From positions 22,601-67,112 of the forward strand of contig JAUJNO010000011.1 in the NCBI GenBank assembly GCA_030448125.1: DNA of 44,512 bases, written 5' to 3'. The notes beneath the pieces are model-generated. The model saw only the letters and a program-made list of their open reading frames with translations. It was not told where the DNA came from and ran no database searches. A program made the translations under genes and the position numbers. The DNA comes from Rubrobacteraceae bacterium. GTDB lineage: Bacteria > Actinomycetota > Rubrobacteria > Rubrobacterales > Rubrobacteraceae. Below, one piece after another: positions 36,240 to 44,512 of this stretch. The first letter of the stretch is position 1. Every line of letters starts with the position of its first letter.

Positions 36240-37166
36240 ATGGATCCGGGCGAGCAGATCACGGGTACCCGCGATGAGCATTACAACCTTGTCAGCGTCC
36301 TCTACCACGCCCTGCACGCGGCCGAGACGATGGAGGCTTATATCCTGGACGCAGAGGCGGTCGGCGACGAGCGGCTGGCCTCTTTCTTCCTGGAGGCGCA
36401 GGCCACGCAGAGGCAGTTGGCGGAGAGGGCGAAGGGGATGCTCGGCATCCTCGAGGTGCCGCCGGAGCCTGAGGTCGCGCCGGACCTGCCTCCTGAGGGA
36501 GGAATCTCTCCCGGAGAGATCTCGGGCGGCATCCCACCGGAGGGTGGAGTTGCGCCGGGGGGAAGGGTCGTGCCGGGTACCGGCGCGCCGGTCGCAGAGC
36601 CGCTGGAGGAGGAAGAGGCTACGTTGCGGCCGGACGATGACGAGGGGATAGCTGCTCCCCCGTCCGACGCCGTACCGCCCGGTGAGATACCTCCGGAGCG
36701 TTCGTCGGGGGAGGTCCCACCCGGGCCGCTCGAGTCCCGGCCGGACGAGGACGATGTCGCGCCGCCGGGGGACTTGGCGTCTTCGGGTGGCGCGGTCTCG
36801 AACGTCCCGGCGGAGATGACGATGGGCCGCATCGTCCCCGAAGATTTCGACCCTACAATCTCGGCCCTCCGGGGCGGCGTGGAGAACCTCGCGATCGAAC
36901 GGGCGCTCTCGGAGATCGACAGCTGGGAGCAGAAACTCGAGGAGTCGGGCGATCCCCAGCTCGCGCCCATCGCCGAGAACCTCCGGCAGCTCAGGGCCCT
37001 GCTGACGGCGGATAGCCTGGATCGCCCCGGCATCGGCGTGCTGCTGCGTGTGCTGGGCGAGCAGGTCCAAGACGTGGCCTCGGGCAGCCTCGGGGAGAGC
37101 GTCGGCGGCAAGCTGCGGCAGTTGGGCGAGCTGCTCGACACCGAGGGACGCGCCGTCTCCGGCTAG
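36240..37166 (+). CDS. Ferritin-like helical N-domain, Pro/Glu-rich linker and C-terminal helical domain; function unknown
   Basis: A 308-residue protein from ATG 36240 with GTAGGAGGAAGAG upstream. Residues 1-75 (TRDEHYNLVSVLYHALHAAETMEAYILDAE ... FFLEAQATQRQLAERAKGML) resemble ferritin-like four-helix or DUF2383-type domains. Residues 78-205 are a low-complexity Pro/Gly/Glu/Asp linker. Residues 210-308 form a helical domain (GGVENLAIERALSEIDSWEQKLEESGDPQLAPIAENL...) that recurs in the next gene. No signal peptide. The separation of the two domains by a long flexible linker suggests a scaffold or adaptor. I do not recognise a named family for the C-domain. Confidence 0.75.
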   Translation: MDPGEQITGTRDEHYNLVSVLYHALHAAETMEAYILDAEAVGDERLASFFLEAQATQRQLAERAKGMLGILEVPPEPEVAPDLPPEGGISPGEISGGIPPEGGVAPGGRVVPGTGAPVAEPLEEEEATLRPDDDEGIAAPPSDAVPPGEIPPERSSGEVPPGPLESRPDEDDVAPPGDLASSGGAVSNVPAEMTMGRIVPEDFDPTISALRGGVENLAIERALSEIDSWEQKLEESGDPQLAPIAENLRQLRALLTADSLDRPGIGVLLRVLGEQVQDVASGSLGESVGGKLRQLGELLDTEGRAVSG

Positions 37167-37223
37167 GAACAAGCGAAGCGGGCAACGCTCGTGGGTTATG
37201 AGTCTACGACCGAAAGGAAGAGA

Positions 37224-37574
37224 GTGGAAGCTAACGAGATCCGCGCGGCTCTCGACTCGACCGTCGCGTCCTTGCTAGGCGGCGTGCAGCGGCTTGGCAT
37301 CGAGGCGGCGCTCCCGGTTATCGAGGGTTGGGAAGGGAGGCTGGCGGCCTCCGGGGACCCCGAACTCGCGCCCGTAGCCGAGAACCTGGGCACTCTGAGG
37401 GTTGAACTCTCGGCCAGCGACTTCGATCAGGCAACCGTCGGACGGCTCCTCGCTACTTTGGGAGATCAAGTCCAGCGGGTGGCTAACTCGGACATCCAGA
37501 TCGAGGTGGCCGACAAGCTTTCACAGTTGAGCGTACTGCTCTCGAGCGAGGGCGACTCCCTCTCGGGCGAGTAG
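37224..37574 (+). CDS. Stand-alone copy of the helical domain found in the preceding gene
   Basis: A 116-residue protein. GTG 37224 is preferred because AAAGGAAGAG lies just upstream; an earlier in-frame GTG 37191 lacks one. Residues 10-110 (GGVQRLGIEAALPVIEGWEGRLAASGDPELAPVAENL ... DSLSG) align along their whole length with the C-terminal domain of the preceding protein, sharing the SGDP(E/Q)LAP(V/I)AENL block. The two genes are 57 bases apart and probably co-transcribed, so this is a domain duplication whose products may form hetero-oligomers. Function unknown. Confidence 0.72.
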   Translation: MEANEIRAALDSTVASLLGGVQRLGIEAALPVIEGWEGRLAASGDPELAPVAENLGTLRVELSASDFDQATVGRLLATLGDQVQRVANSDIQIEVADKLSQLSVLLSSEGDSLSGE

Positions 37575-37641
37575 GAAGACTCCCGCCGGGGCTGCTGTGG
37601 CGGGCTGTCGCGCCCTCCCGGCTACGTTCTACGAACAAGGT

Positions 37642-37671
37642 AAGAGGGCCGGGATGTCTCCCGGCCCTCTT
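37642..37671. terminator. Bidirectional terminator hairpin
   Basis: A perfect 13-bp stem aagagggccggga (37642-37654)/tcccggccctctt (37659-37671) with loop tgtc, between the convergent gene at 37224 and fusion-gene copy 2. Confidence 0.75.
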
Positions 37672-37718
37672 GTGTGGTGCTACCGGAGTAGCCTGGTCTC
37701 CTTCGAGAACCTTCCGGA

Positions 37719-40219
37719 TCAGTTGAACGCGAAGGTGCTGAGGAGGTTGGAGAAGTCGTCGGTCCAGACTTTGTCCGTCTCGGCGTTGGTCTCGCAGGGC
37801 GTCCAGCGCGGGTCGTCGACCACGCTGCCGAGGTCCGCCTCGTCGCGGGCGAGGACCGTGAAGTGAGACGCGAGCTTGTACTGGGAGGTCGCGGACGGCT
37901 GGGTATTGCTCAGGTCGTCGTAGTGGGCGTAGCAGGTGAGCCCCCGGTCTCGCGCCAGGTCCCCGACGACGGGCTCCAGCTCCAGGTGCCGGTTGGAGAT
38001 GTGGTGGACCAGCACCCCGTTCTCGTTGAGCTTCTCGAAGTACATGTCGGTCGCCTCCCGCGTGAGCATGTGGACGGGTATGGCGTCCGAGCTGAAGGCC
38101 TCGCCGATGATCATGCCGTACCTCCCGTCCTCGGCTTCGGCCAGCCTGAGGCGGGCGTCGCCCAGTTCCACGTCGTATTCACCCGGGCAGTCTCTAAGGT
38201 AGGTAAAGAGGTTCTCGTTGCGCGCGATCGCCTCGACGGCGGGGTCGATCTCGTAATAGGTCCACTGCTGGCCGGGCTCTGCGTAGCACGACATTACGCC
38301 CGCGCCCAGGCCCAGCACGGCGATCTCCGACTCGTCCGTGGTCTCGCCCGGCAAGAGCTCGAAGAGCTGCCCGAACGGCCCCGAAGGATCGTGGTAGGCG
38401 ATGGGCGTGGGGGGCTGGGGTCCGAGGAGCTGCGCGCCGTGGTTGGTGTCGCCGACGACGAGCGCGTGGTACGCGTTCTCCTCGGTCCCCGCGTCGCCCG
38501 AGACCCTGTAGACCCCGAAGAAGCTGCGGTCCTCGAAGAGGATGTTCCCGACGCCGTTCGCGAAGGTAACGGCCACTATGAGCGCCGCGATGCCCAGCCC
38601 GAAGCGGATCGGACGACTGGAAGAGTACGCGAACCACAGGCACGCGGCGGCCGCCAGACCGACAAACACCTGCCAGACGGTACTCCTATCGAGTATAGAG
38701 TCGAAGTACCCCGAATCGACGGCCCACCCGAGCGCCAGGATCACCAACCCGAGCGCCACGGGCAGCGCCAGGTCCAGCGCCAGAGCCGGCACGCGAGACC
38801 CCGGCCGGCCCGCGTCACCGCTGCTGGTTATAGTCTCCCGCTCCTCCTCATCGCCGGTGGACTCCTCGACCGGGCCCCGCCTTTCTTCGCTATCGGGGCT
38901 GCGCTGCAACAGCCGCGCCAGGACCAGCCCCGGCACGAAGAGGCAGGCCAGGATTATCGCCAGCGGGTACTCCACCACCGTGTCGAACGCCACCGGCGCT
39001 ATCAGCGCGTTGAAGATCCCGCCGAGCACGCCCCCAACCGCCACCCACAGGTAGAACTCCGTCAGGTGCCGCGCCGCCGGACGGTCCCGCGCTACCTCCC
39101 CATGCAGTACCATCGCTACCACGAAGAAGCCTATGAGGTGCAGCAGGATCAACGCCCAGTACGGCCTGCGCAGGTCGGTGACCGTCGTGAGCACGAGTAT
39201 CGTCATCATCACCGGCATGAAGCCTACCATCACCTTGTGGATGAGATCCGGCATCCTCTGACTCGGCGAGAACACCACCACAAACGAGAACAGGTACAAC
39301 GACAGCGGTATCACCCACAGCAGCGGTATCGGCGTTATGTCCGTCGTCAAGAAAGCTGTCACGCCGAGCATCAGGCTCGAAGGCACGAACGTCAGCCCTA
39401 CCCACCGCAACCGTCGCGTCAACGTCAGCCCCCGGCCTCCTGAGAGGAGGAGCCCCCCAGCGCGGGGTCCGCCGTCTGCGAAGAGCCTCCACCGCTTATC
39501 GGGTCCCCCGCCAGCGGTTCCGCCTCTTCTTCCCGCTCCGCGACGGCGGTAGCCGGTGTCGAGCGCCACAGCATCACCGCCGAGGCGAACACCAGCACGA
39601 TCAACAGCCCATACCCCACCGACCACCACAGCCCCTGGTTCGCCAACGTCAGCTCCCGCTCCACCACCAACGGGTACCCCAAAAGCCCTATCACGCTGCC
39701 TAAGTTGCTCGCCCGGTACAGAAAGTAGGGGTCGCGCGCAGCCGGGTGGTCGGTATCGGCCAGCCACCTCTGGATCAAGGGGTTCGTCGCCGAGATCGCG
39801 AAGAACGGCAGTCCTATAGCCACCGCCAGGAGCCCCAAAAGCAAGAAGATGGGGTTCCCCTCCGAAGAGGGTGCCCACTCGTCCGCAGGCACGGCGACCG
39901 GCAAAACCAGGAGCGGCAAGAGGACGAGGACGAGGTGCAAGACCGCCTGCTTCCTCGCCCCCAGCCAGGTGGTGGTGGCGTGTACGTAGAGGTAGCTGGT
40001 CAAGAGGGCCGCCTGGAAGAACATCATCGAGCCGGTCCACACCGCCGGCGTGCCGCCGAACGAAGGCAGCACGAACTTGGCGAACATCGGCTCGATCAGG
40101 AACAATAGAGCGGCGCTCACGAAGATGGTGGCCGAGAAGAGGATCATCATGGAAGCTCCGCCCGGAGACCCTTTACGGGCGGCATCCTTCTTATCTATCT
40201 TGATCCCTTGTGCTGACAT
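37719..40219 (-). pseudogene. Multi-pass membrane / spermidine-synthase-like fusion protein, copy 2, one one-base frameshift
   Basis: ATG 40219. The N-terminal membrane half matches copy 1 almost exactly for about 240 residues (MMILFSATIFVSAALLFLIEP ... DPISGGGSSQTADPAL). The frame then breaks at the C run 39429-39433 (GGGGG on the coding strand); one added base joins EAGG to LTLTRRLRWVGLTFVPSS and the rest is uninterrupted to the stop at 37719, about 833 residues in all. The C-terminal Rossmann domain has VLGLGAGVMSCY, YYEIDPAVEAIA and GDARLRLAEA. The acidic block reads GEAFSSDAIPVH, with Glu where copy 1 and related proteins have Asp. It may be an aminopropyltransferase-like enzyme joined to a transporter-like membrane domain; the activity is unproven. 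Confidence 0.83.
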
Positions 40220-40265
40220 AAAACCGGACGCCTTCCTCTCGCTCTTAAATGCAGACCCTAGCGCG

Positions 40266-40294
40266 CAACTGTAGCGAACAACCCGGTGGCTGGC
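40266..40294 (-). promoter_or_regulatory. Promoter of fusion-gene copy 2
   Basis: On the minus strand TTGCCA (40294-40289), a 17-base spacer and TACAGT (40271-40266), about 47 bases before ATG 40219. Arrangement and flanks match the promoter of copy 1. Confidence 0.7.
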
Positions 40295-40476
40295 AACACT
40301 TGTAAGGTTAAATTTAGATTACGCGGTGCTGTTCCGGCCAGAGACCAAAGAGAAGGTTCATCCGGTGTTTCCGGTACGATGGCTCGGGGTAGCTCTTTTT
40401 AGACGGTACAAACGATGCCGGCTATGCCGGCGGGACCGGTCCGGGGACGAACCCCGGGAGTTCAGGAGGCCCACAT

Positions 40477-40998
40477 ATGAACGAGATAAACGTAGACCTC
40501 GAAGCTCTGCCCATGGGCGATGACGCCCCGGAGTTGGTGAACGTCGTCGTCGAGGTCCCCGTCGGCAGTCGCAACAAGTATGAGTACGAGCCCGAGCTAG
40601 GAATTATCATGCGCGACCGGGTCCTCCCGGGGAACGTCCGCTTCCCGGCGGACTATGGCTTCGTACCCTCGACCGAGAGTGCCGACGGCGAGCCTCTAGA
40701 CATCATGGTGGCCGCCCACGACCCCGTGTTCCCCGGCTGCGTGGTCCGGGCCCGCGTCATCGGCGCCCTGGAGATGACTGAAGACGGGGAGCCAGAGTAC
40801 AACATCTTCGCTGTCCCGAACGACGACCCCCGCTTCGACGACATCAAGAGCCTCGATGACCTGCCAGAGCAGAACCTGCGCGAGATCGAGCAGTTCTTCG
40901 TCGCCTTCAAGCGGCTCGAAGGGGACGAGCAGGCGGAGGTACAGGGCTGGTGCGGCCTGGAAGAGACCCACGAGATAATCCGCAATAGCGCTCGCTAA
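40477..40998 (+). CDS. ppa: Family I inorganic pyrophosphatase
   Basis: A 173-residue enzyme hydrolysing pyrophosphate to phosphate. Family blocks are EVPVGSRNKYEYEPELGIIMRDR, FPADYGFVPSTESADGEPLDIMV and NDDPRFDDIKSLDDL. The signature DxDPxD reads DGEPLD (residues 70-75): the middle Asp, equivalent to E. coli Asp67, which activates water, is Glu72. The first and last Asp are kept. ATG 40477 follows CAGGAGG. Stand-alone gene. The Asp-to-Glu change is compatible with activity but unusual as far as I know. Confidence 0.93.
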   Translation: MNEINVDLEALPMGDDAPELVNVVVEVPVGSRNKYEYEPELGIIMRDRVLPGNVRFPADYGFVPSTESADGEPLDIMVAAHDPVFPGCVVRARVIGALEMTEDGEPEYNIFAVPNDDPRFDDIKSLDDLPEQNLREIEQFFVAFKRLEGDEQAEVQGWCGLEETHEIIRNSAR

Positions 40999-41090
40999 AC
41001 GGCTGTGCTCTCTCCACCGGGGACCCGGACGCCGGTCTTCCCGGTCTCCGGCTCGTTACTACCCTCGTTGCCGGAGTGTCACTGCCGCTA

Positions 41091-41264
41091 CTACTCCTCC
41101 GGAATCTTCAGGATCGTTTCTTCCTTGTCTTCTTCGGGAGGGTTCTGATTCTCGGCGGGCCGGTTCTGTTCCTGGGAGCCCTGGGAGGTAAAACCGCAAG
41201 CGGCCACGCCCAGGTTGAGGATAAGTATTGCCAGTAGGAGCACAGCCATCTTGCCTTTACTCAT
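41091..41264 (-). CDS. Small lipoprotein
   Basis: A 57-residue protein from ATG 41264, with GGAGAGG about 9 bases upstream. MSKGK, a hydrophobic stretch and LGVAAC form a lipobox with Cys23 as the lipidation site. The mature part is short, polar and disordered (TSQGSQEQNRPAENQNPPEE ...). No family recognised. The ORF can be extended upstream to 41384, but that part lacks a signal and the lipobox fixes the start. Confidence 0.7.
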   Translation of the reverse strand: MSKGKMAVLLLAILILNLGVAACGFTSQGSQEQNRPAENQNPPEEDKEETILKIPEE

Positions 41265-41446
41265 CGCCCGGACCCTCTCCTCGTAGCTAGATCGTCGTAG
41301 GTTAACACAGCGTTGCCCCTGGAAGACGCGATGGCTCACACGGAAGCCCGGACCGGGTACGTCGAGGAAGCGCGAGAGCGGCACGAGCCTTGCCGCCGGG
41401 ACGAGCGACCCGGAGACGACAGGCTCGAAGCACTACTCCACACCCC

Positions 41447-42385
41447 TCAACCCCCGACCCTCAGCACGGCTTTGCCGGTGTACCCGCGGTCGAGCAATCG
41501 CCGCGCCACCTCGCCGACCTCCTCCCACGAAGCCTCGACGCTCACGCGCGGCCTGAGCCGTCCCTCGGCGACCAGGTGCGAGAGCCGCGCCAGACCGTCG
41601 GAGGCCGGGTGCGCCAGGATCTCGTGGAAGAGGATGAAGCCGTATAGTCTCGCCCCGCCCGTCAAGTAGAAGCTCCGTACGTCGAACGTGGTCTCCTCCG
41701 CCCCCGACCCCCCGAAGCTGACACAGATCCCTCCAGGCGCGAGCATGTCCATGACGTCGCCCAAAGCCTTCCCGCCGACCGACTCGAGGACGAGGTGGTA
41801 CGGGCCGAAGTCTTCGGCGCCACCGGCATCCTCGCCGACGGCGACCTGGTGAGCCCCGGCCTCGTGGACCAACTCCTCGTGCTCCTCGCGGCGCACGAGC
41901 GCCGCGACGCGGGCGCCGGAGAGACGCGCGAGCTGGATCGCGAAGTGCCCCGCCCCTCCGGAGGCGCCGGTCACGAGCACCGATCGCCCGAGCAGGCCAC
42001 CGCCCTTCTCCAGGGCGTAGAGCGCCGTCAGGCCCGCCACCGGCAGCGTCGCCGCTTGCTCGAAAGACACGCCCTCCGGCAGCTCCGCCAGCGAACTCGT
42101 CGGCACCGCGACCAGCTCGGCCCAGGCCCCCGAGGGGAGCAGGCCCACGACCCTGGCGCCCGCCCGCGGCCCCGTCCCGTCGGCGGCCTCCCTCTCCACG
42201 GTTCCGGCCAGGTCCCAACCTGGGTTAAAGCCGGCCTCGGCCGTCTGGGCGCGGCGCACCTCGCCGCGGTTCAGCGAGATGGCCGAGACCCGTACCAGCG
42301 CCTCCGAGGGGGCGGGTGCGGGCTCCTCCATCTCGCCCAGGGATAGATTGGCCGGGGCTCCTTTGTCTACGAGTACGGCGTGCAT
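41447..42385 (-). CDS. Medium-chain (zinc-less) alcohol dehydrogenase / quinone-oxidoreductase-like protein
   Basis: A 312-residue MDR-superfamily enzyme. The N-terminal GroES-like domain has PSEALVRVSAISLNRGEVRR and PGWDLAGTVER. The nucleotide-binding domain has LPVAGLTALYALEKGGGLLGRSVLVTGASGGAGHFAIQLA in outline, with the GxSGGxG loop typical of NADPH quinone oxidoreductases. Catalytic and structural zinc ligands are absent. It reduces quinones or activated alkenes in related proteins; the substrate here is unknown. ATG 42385 follows AAAGGAGAG. It is 19 bases downstream of the antiporter gene on the same strand, so probably in one operon with it. Confidence 0.9.
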   Translation of the reverse strand: MHAVLVDKGAPANLSLGEMEEPAPAPSEALVRVSAISLNRGEVRRAQTAEAGFNPGWDLAGTVEREAADGTGPRAGARVVGLLPSGAWAELVAVPTSSLAELPEGVSFEQAATLPVAGLTALYALEKGGGLLGRSVLVTGASGGAGHFAIQLARLSGARVAALVRREEHEELVHEAGAHQVAVGEDAGGAEDFGPYHLVLESVGGKALGDVMDMLAPGGICVSFGGSGAEETTFDVRSFYLTGGARLYGFILFHEILAHPASDGLARLSHLVAEGRLRPRVSVEASWEEVGEVARRLLDRGYTGKAVLRVGG

Positions 42386-42404
42386 GGCGGCTCTCCTTTC
42401 ATAC

Positions 42405-44042
42405 CTAAACCTCCAGCCGCGATTCCTCGAGGTCGAGGTCCCGTTCTATGCGGTGCATGGCCTCGTCCCCGATCTTGCCCTCGTTGCGCAGCCGGATGAG
42501 GGTCCGTCGCTGCGCCCGGAGCAGCTCCATCAGCAGACGCTGGTAGGCGGCGGAGCGTTCCTCGATCCTGTCGTCCTCGTCGCCCTCGAAGCGAGCGGCG
42601 AAGCGGCTGCGGCGGTATTTGTAGAGCCCGCGCACGCGCTCGGCGGTGTCCTCACGCACCCACTCCTCACCCTCGAGCTCCTCCAGGCGCGCGAGCGCGG
42701 CCTGGGCTACGTGGATCCTCCCTTTAGTCTCCTCGCGTTCCCCGCTCCCGTCGTCCTCGACGCCCAGGGCCCGGATCAGGGCCGGCAGGCTCAAGCCCTG
42801 AACCACGAGCGTCACCAGGATCACGCAGAAGGTCAAAAAAAGGATGAGGTCCCGCTCCGGGAACGGATCGCCCGCGTTCGTGGTGAGGGGCAGGGCGAGC
42901 GCCGCGGCGAGCGAGATGACGCCGCGCATCCCGGTCCACGAGACGACCATGACGGGCTGCCAGGGGGGCGACGGGTCGCGCTCGCGTAGCCGGCGGCTGA
43001 GGATTCGCGGAAGGTAGGTGGCCGGGAAGACCCAGAGGACGCGCACGAGGACGACGGTCAGGCTTATGAGCGCGGCATACAGGGCGAGTTCGGCCATCGA
43101 GTACTCCGAGAGCCCTTCGACGATGTACTGGAGCTGCAGCCCGATGAGGATGAAGATCAGGCCGTTCAGCAGGAAGGTGACCAGCTCCCAGACCGCGTAG
43201 CCCTGCAGACGGGTACTGGAGGTTATGACATCGGAGCCCCGCCGCCCCAGGTAGAGCCCGGCGGAGACCACCGCGAGCACCCCCGAGAAGTGGAGCTCGC
43301 CGGGGAAGCCGAACCGATCGTGGAGTTGTTCCCACAGGTAGGTCGGCAGCTCTTCCGCCAGCAGGTAGGCTGCGAAGGGCGTGAGCAGGGAGATGGTGTT
43401 CTGTATAGACGGATCCTGGGAAGCGTAGCGCCGCGCCCATAGTACGGCCCGCCCTATCGCCAGCCCGACCAGCACCCCGCCGATGCTACCTACGACGAAG
43501 CTGAGCCCGGCCTCCCAAAGGGAGAACACGCCCGCCGTCACTGCGGCCACGGCGATGCGGTAGGCGACGATGCCGGTGGCGTCGTTGACCAGGCTCTCGC
43601 CTTCGAGGACGGTAACTATACGGCGGGGCACGCCGAGGCGCTGGGCGACGGTCGTCGCGGCTACGGCGTCGGTGGGGGAGACGATGGCGCCCAGAGCGAA
43701 GGCCGCCGGCCAGGTCAGACCCTCGACGGTCGCGTGGGCCACCGCGGCGACGGCGCAGGTCGTAAAGATCACCAACCCCACGGCGAGCAGCGAGATCGGC
43801 CGCAGGTTCGCCCGGAAGTCGCGCCAGGAAGTAAAGAGCGCCGAGACGTAGAGCAGCGGCGGCAAGAAGATCAAGAAGACCAGGTCTGGCGGAAGCTCGA
43901 CCCGCGGGAGCCCCGGCACGAAGCCCAGGACAAGCCCGCCCAGGACGAGCAGGATCGGGTACGGCACCCTGAGCCTGGAGGCGAGCGTCGCCAGCACGGC
44001 CACGGCGACCAGCAGACCCAGGATCACTTCGATCTCGGGCAA
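42405..44042 (-). CDS. CPA1-family Na+/H+ antiporter
   Basis: A 545-residue membrane protein. About 12 helices span residues 5-410, with FLPPLLYVSALFTSW, ALGAIVSPTDAVAATTVAQRLGVPRRIVTVLEGESLVNDATG (outline; SPTDAV and GESLVNDATG are the NhaP/NHE ion-site motifs) and WTGMRGVISLAAALALP. The C-terminal 110 residues are a charged cytoplasmic helical tail that may regulate activity (HVAQAALARLEELEGEEW ... RRTLIRLRNEGKIGDEAMHRI). It exchanges Na+ for H+ for pH and salt homeostasis. TTG 44042 follows AAGGAAGGAGGTG at 6 bases. It precedes the MDR oxidoreductase gene. Confidence 0.93.
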   Translation of the reverse strand: MPEIEVILGLLVAVAVLATLASRLRVPYPILLVLGGLVLGFVPGLPRVELPPDLVFLIFLPPLLYVSALFTSWRDFRANLRPISLLAVGLVIFTTCAVAAVAHATVEGLTWPAAFALGAIVSPTDAVAATTVAQRLGVPRRIVTVLEGESLVNDATGIVAYRIAVAAVTAGVFSLWEAGLSFVVGSIGGVLVGLAIGRAVLWARRYASQDPSIQNTISLLTPFAAYLLAEELPTYLWEQLHDRFGFPGELHFSGVLAVVSAGLYLGRRGSDVITSSTRLQGYAVWELVTFLLNGLIFILIGLQLQYIVEGLSEYSMAELALYAALISLTVVLVRVLWVFPATYLPRILSRRLRERDPSPPWQPVMVVSWTGMRGVISLAAALALPLTTNAGDPFPERDLILFLTFCVILVTLVVQGLSLPALIRALGVEDDGSGEREETKGRIHVAQAALARLEELEGEEWVREDTAERVRGLYKYRRSRFAARFEGDEDDRIEERSAAYQRLLMELLRAQRRTLIRLRNEGKIGDEAMHRIERDLDLEESRLEV

Positions 44043-44085
44043 GGCCTACACCTCCTTCCTTATCGAGAAACCTCGTTGAGCTGCC

Positions 44086-44394
44086 CTAGACGAACCGCTC
44101 CGACATGAGCTGGGTAACCCCGGCGAACCGGTGAAGCTCGGAGAGGAGCCCCTGCATCTCCTCGCTCGCCATGTCCCGCCCGAGCTGCTCCAAATCGTCG
44201 ATATCGACGGTTACGACGTACTGGTGGGGCGGTGCGGCGTCCGAGGCGAGCAGGCCGCCCACCCTGTAAGCCCGCCAGTCCTGGACCGAGGGAAGATCCC
44301 TTACCGCCGGGGCGTAGGTCTCCAGGACCCAACGCTCGTAGTCCTCCGGGCTCACGCCCTCCTTGAGGTCGACCAGCACGACCATGGTCGTCAC
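44086..44394 (-). CDS. Small protein resembling REDY/dimeric alpha-beta barrel family
   Basis: A 102-residue protein starting at GTG 44394 with GGAG 5 bases upstream; ATG 44385 is an alternative. MVVLVDLKEGVSPEDYERWVLETYAPAVRDLPSV reads as the beta-alpha unit of dimeric alpha/beta-barrel (ABM/EthD-like, REDY-like) proteins, followed by QYVVTVDIDDLEQLGRDMASEEM. Such small proteins bind hydrophobic or aromatic ligands. No catalytic residue can be named. It lies 43 bases upstream of the antiporter gene on the same strand. Confidence 0.65.
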   Translation of the reverse strand: MTTMVVLVDLKEGVSPEDYERWVLETYAPAVRDLPSVQDWRAYRVGGLLASDAAPPHQYVVTVDIDDLEQLGRDMASEEMQGLLSELHRFAGVTQLMSERFV

Positions 44395-44512
44395 GCCGGC
44401 TCCTCTACGTCTTGGGCGGCGTCGGGAACGAGCAGCCTCTTCACCGTCGTGGGCGTTCCTCTAACGGGGCGGCGCGACGGCTTTGGCCATCAAGCATCAG
44501 GCCCGATCCTCT

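Noticed and set aside
44395..44512. Possible start of another minus-strand gene at the window end
   Set aside because: All three frames hit stops quickly; only a short MAKAVAPP...TTVKRLLVPDAAQDVEEPA-like peptide could be made, and only with a one-base shift.

Overview
The window is very GC-rich and gene-dense, uses many GTG and TTG starts, and encodes an actinobacterial-type acyl-CoA carboxylase epsilon subunit, an LPXTG surface protein and several Tat-system genes. I read it as chromosome of a high-GC Gram-positive (Actinomycetota). The gene set fits the Rubrobacter lineage, but that is inferred from content only; no rRNA is present.

Layout. 1-1.7 kb: cell-surface genes (end of a Pro/Ser/Gly-rich membrane protein, a secreted Asp/Phe-rich protein, a Pro-rich LPXTG protein). 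2-8.3 kb: YyaL-type DUF255 protein, SGNH hydrolase, type II NADH dehydrogenase, PLP-dependent Cys/Met enzyme, TPR protein. 8.5-22.4 kb: a catabolic block on the + strand with 2-oxoglutarate dehydrogenase E1 and E2, a TPR protein, MeaB, a branched-chain-type 2-oxoacid dehydrogenase (E1alpha, E1beta, E2) and a biotin-dependent acyl-CoA carboxylase (beta, small membrane protein, epsilon, alpha/BCCP). Together these would turn branched-chain 2-oxoacids into acyl-CoAs, carboxylate propionyl-CoA to methylmalonyl-CoA and feed succinyl-CoA to the TCA cycle; the mutase guarded by MeaB is not in the window. 22.4-25.5 kb: a degenerate RtcB-like protein, DUF5654 membrane protein, bifunctional-nuclease-domain protein, tRNA-Ile(GAU), DUF309 and FmdB zinc-ribbon proteins. 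26-30 kb: a soluble PAS histidine kinase with a LuxR-type regulator, then a secreted subtilase. 30-40.2 kb: two inverted copies of a membrane/spermidine-synthase fusion gene flank a phoX-tatA-tatA-like cluster and two genes sharing a helical domain. 40.4-44.4 kb: inorganic pyrophosphatase, small lipoprotein, MDR oxidoreductase, CPA1 Na+/H+ antiporter and a small dimeric alpha/beta-barrel-like protein.

A recurring oddity is that about ten conserved reading frames break at a point where one base is missing, mostly in G or C runs. This looks like systematic homopolymer under-calling in the assembly rather than gene decay, so interrupted genes are described with their reconstructed extent. The most interesting biology is the inverted paralogue pair, near-identical in the 5' part and diverged in the 3' part (gene conversion; possible inversion of the 5-kb segment between them), the Asp/Phe-rich secreted protein, the RtcB-like protein without catalytic Cys, and phoX linked to its own Tat components.
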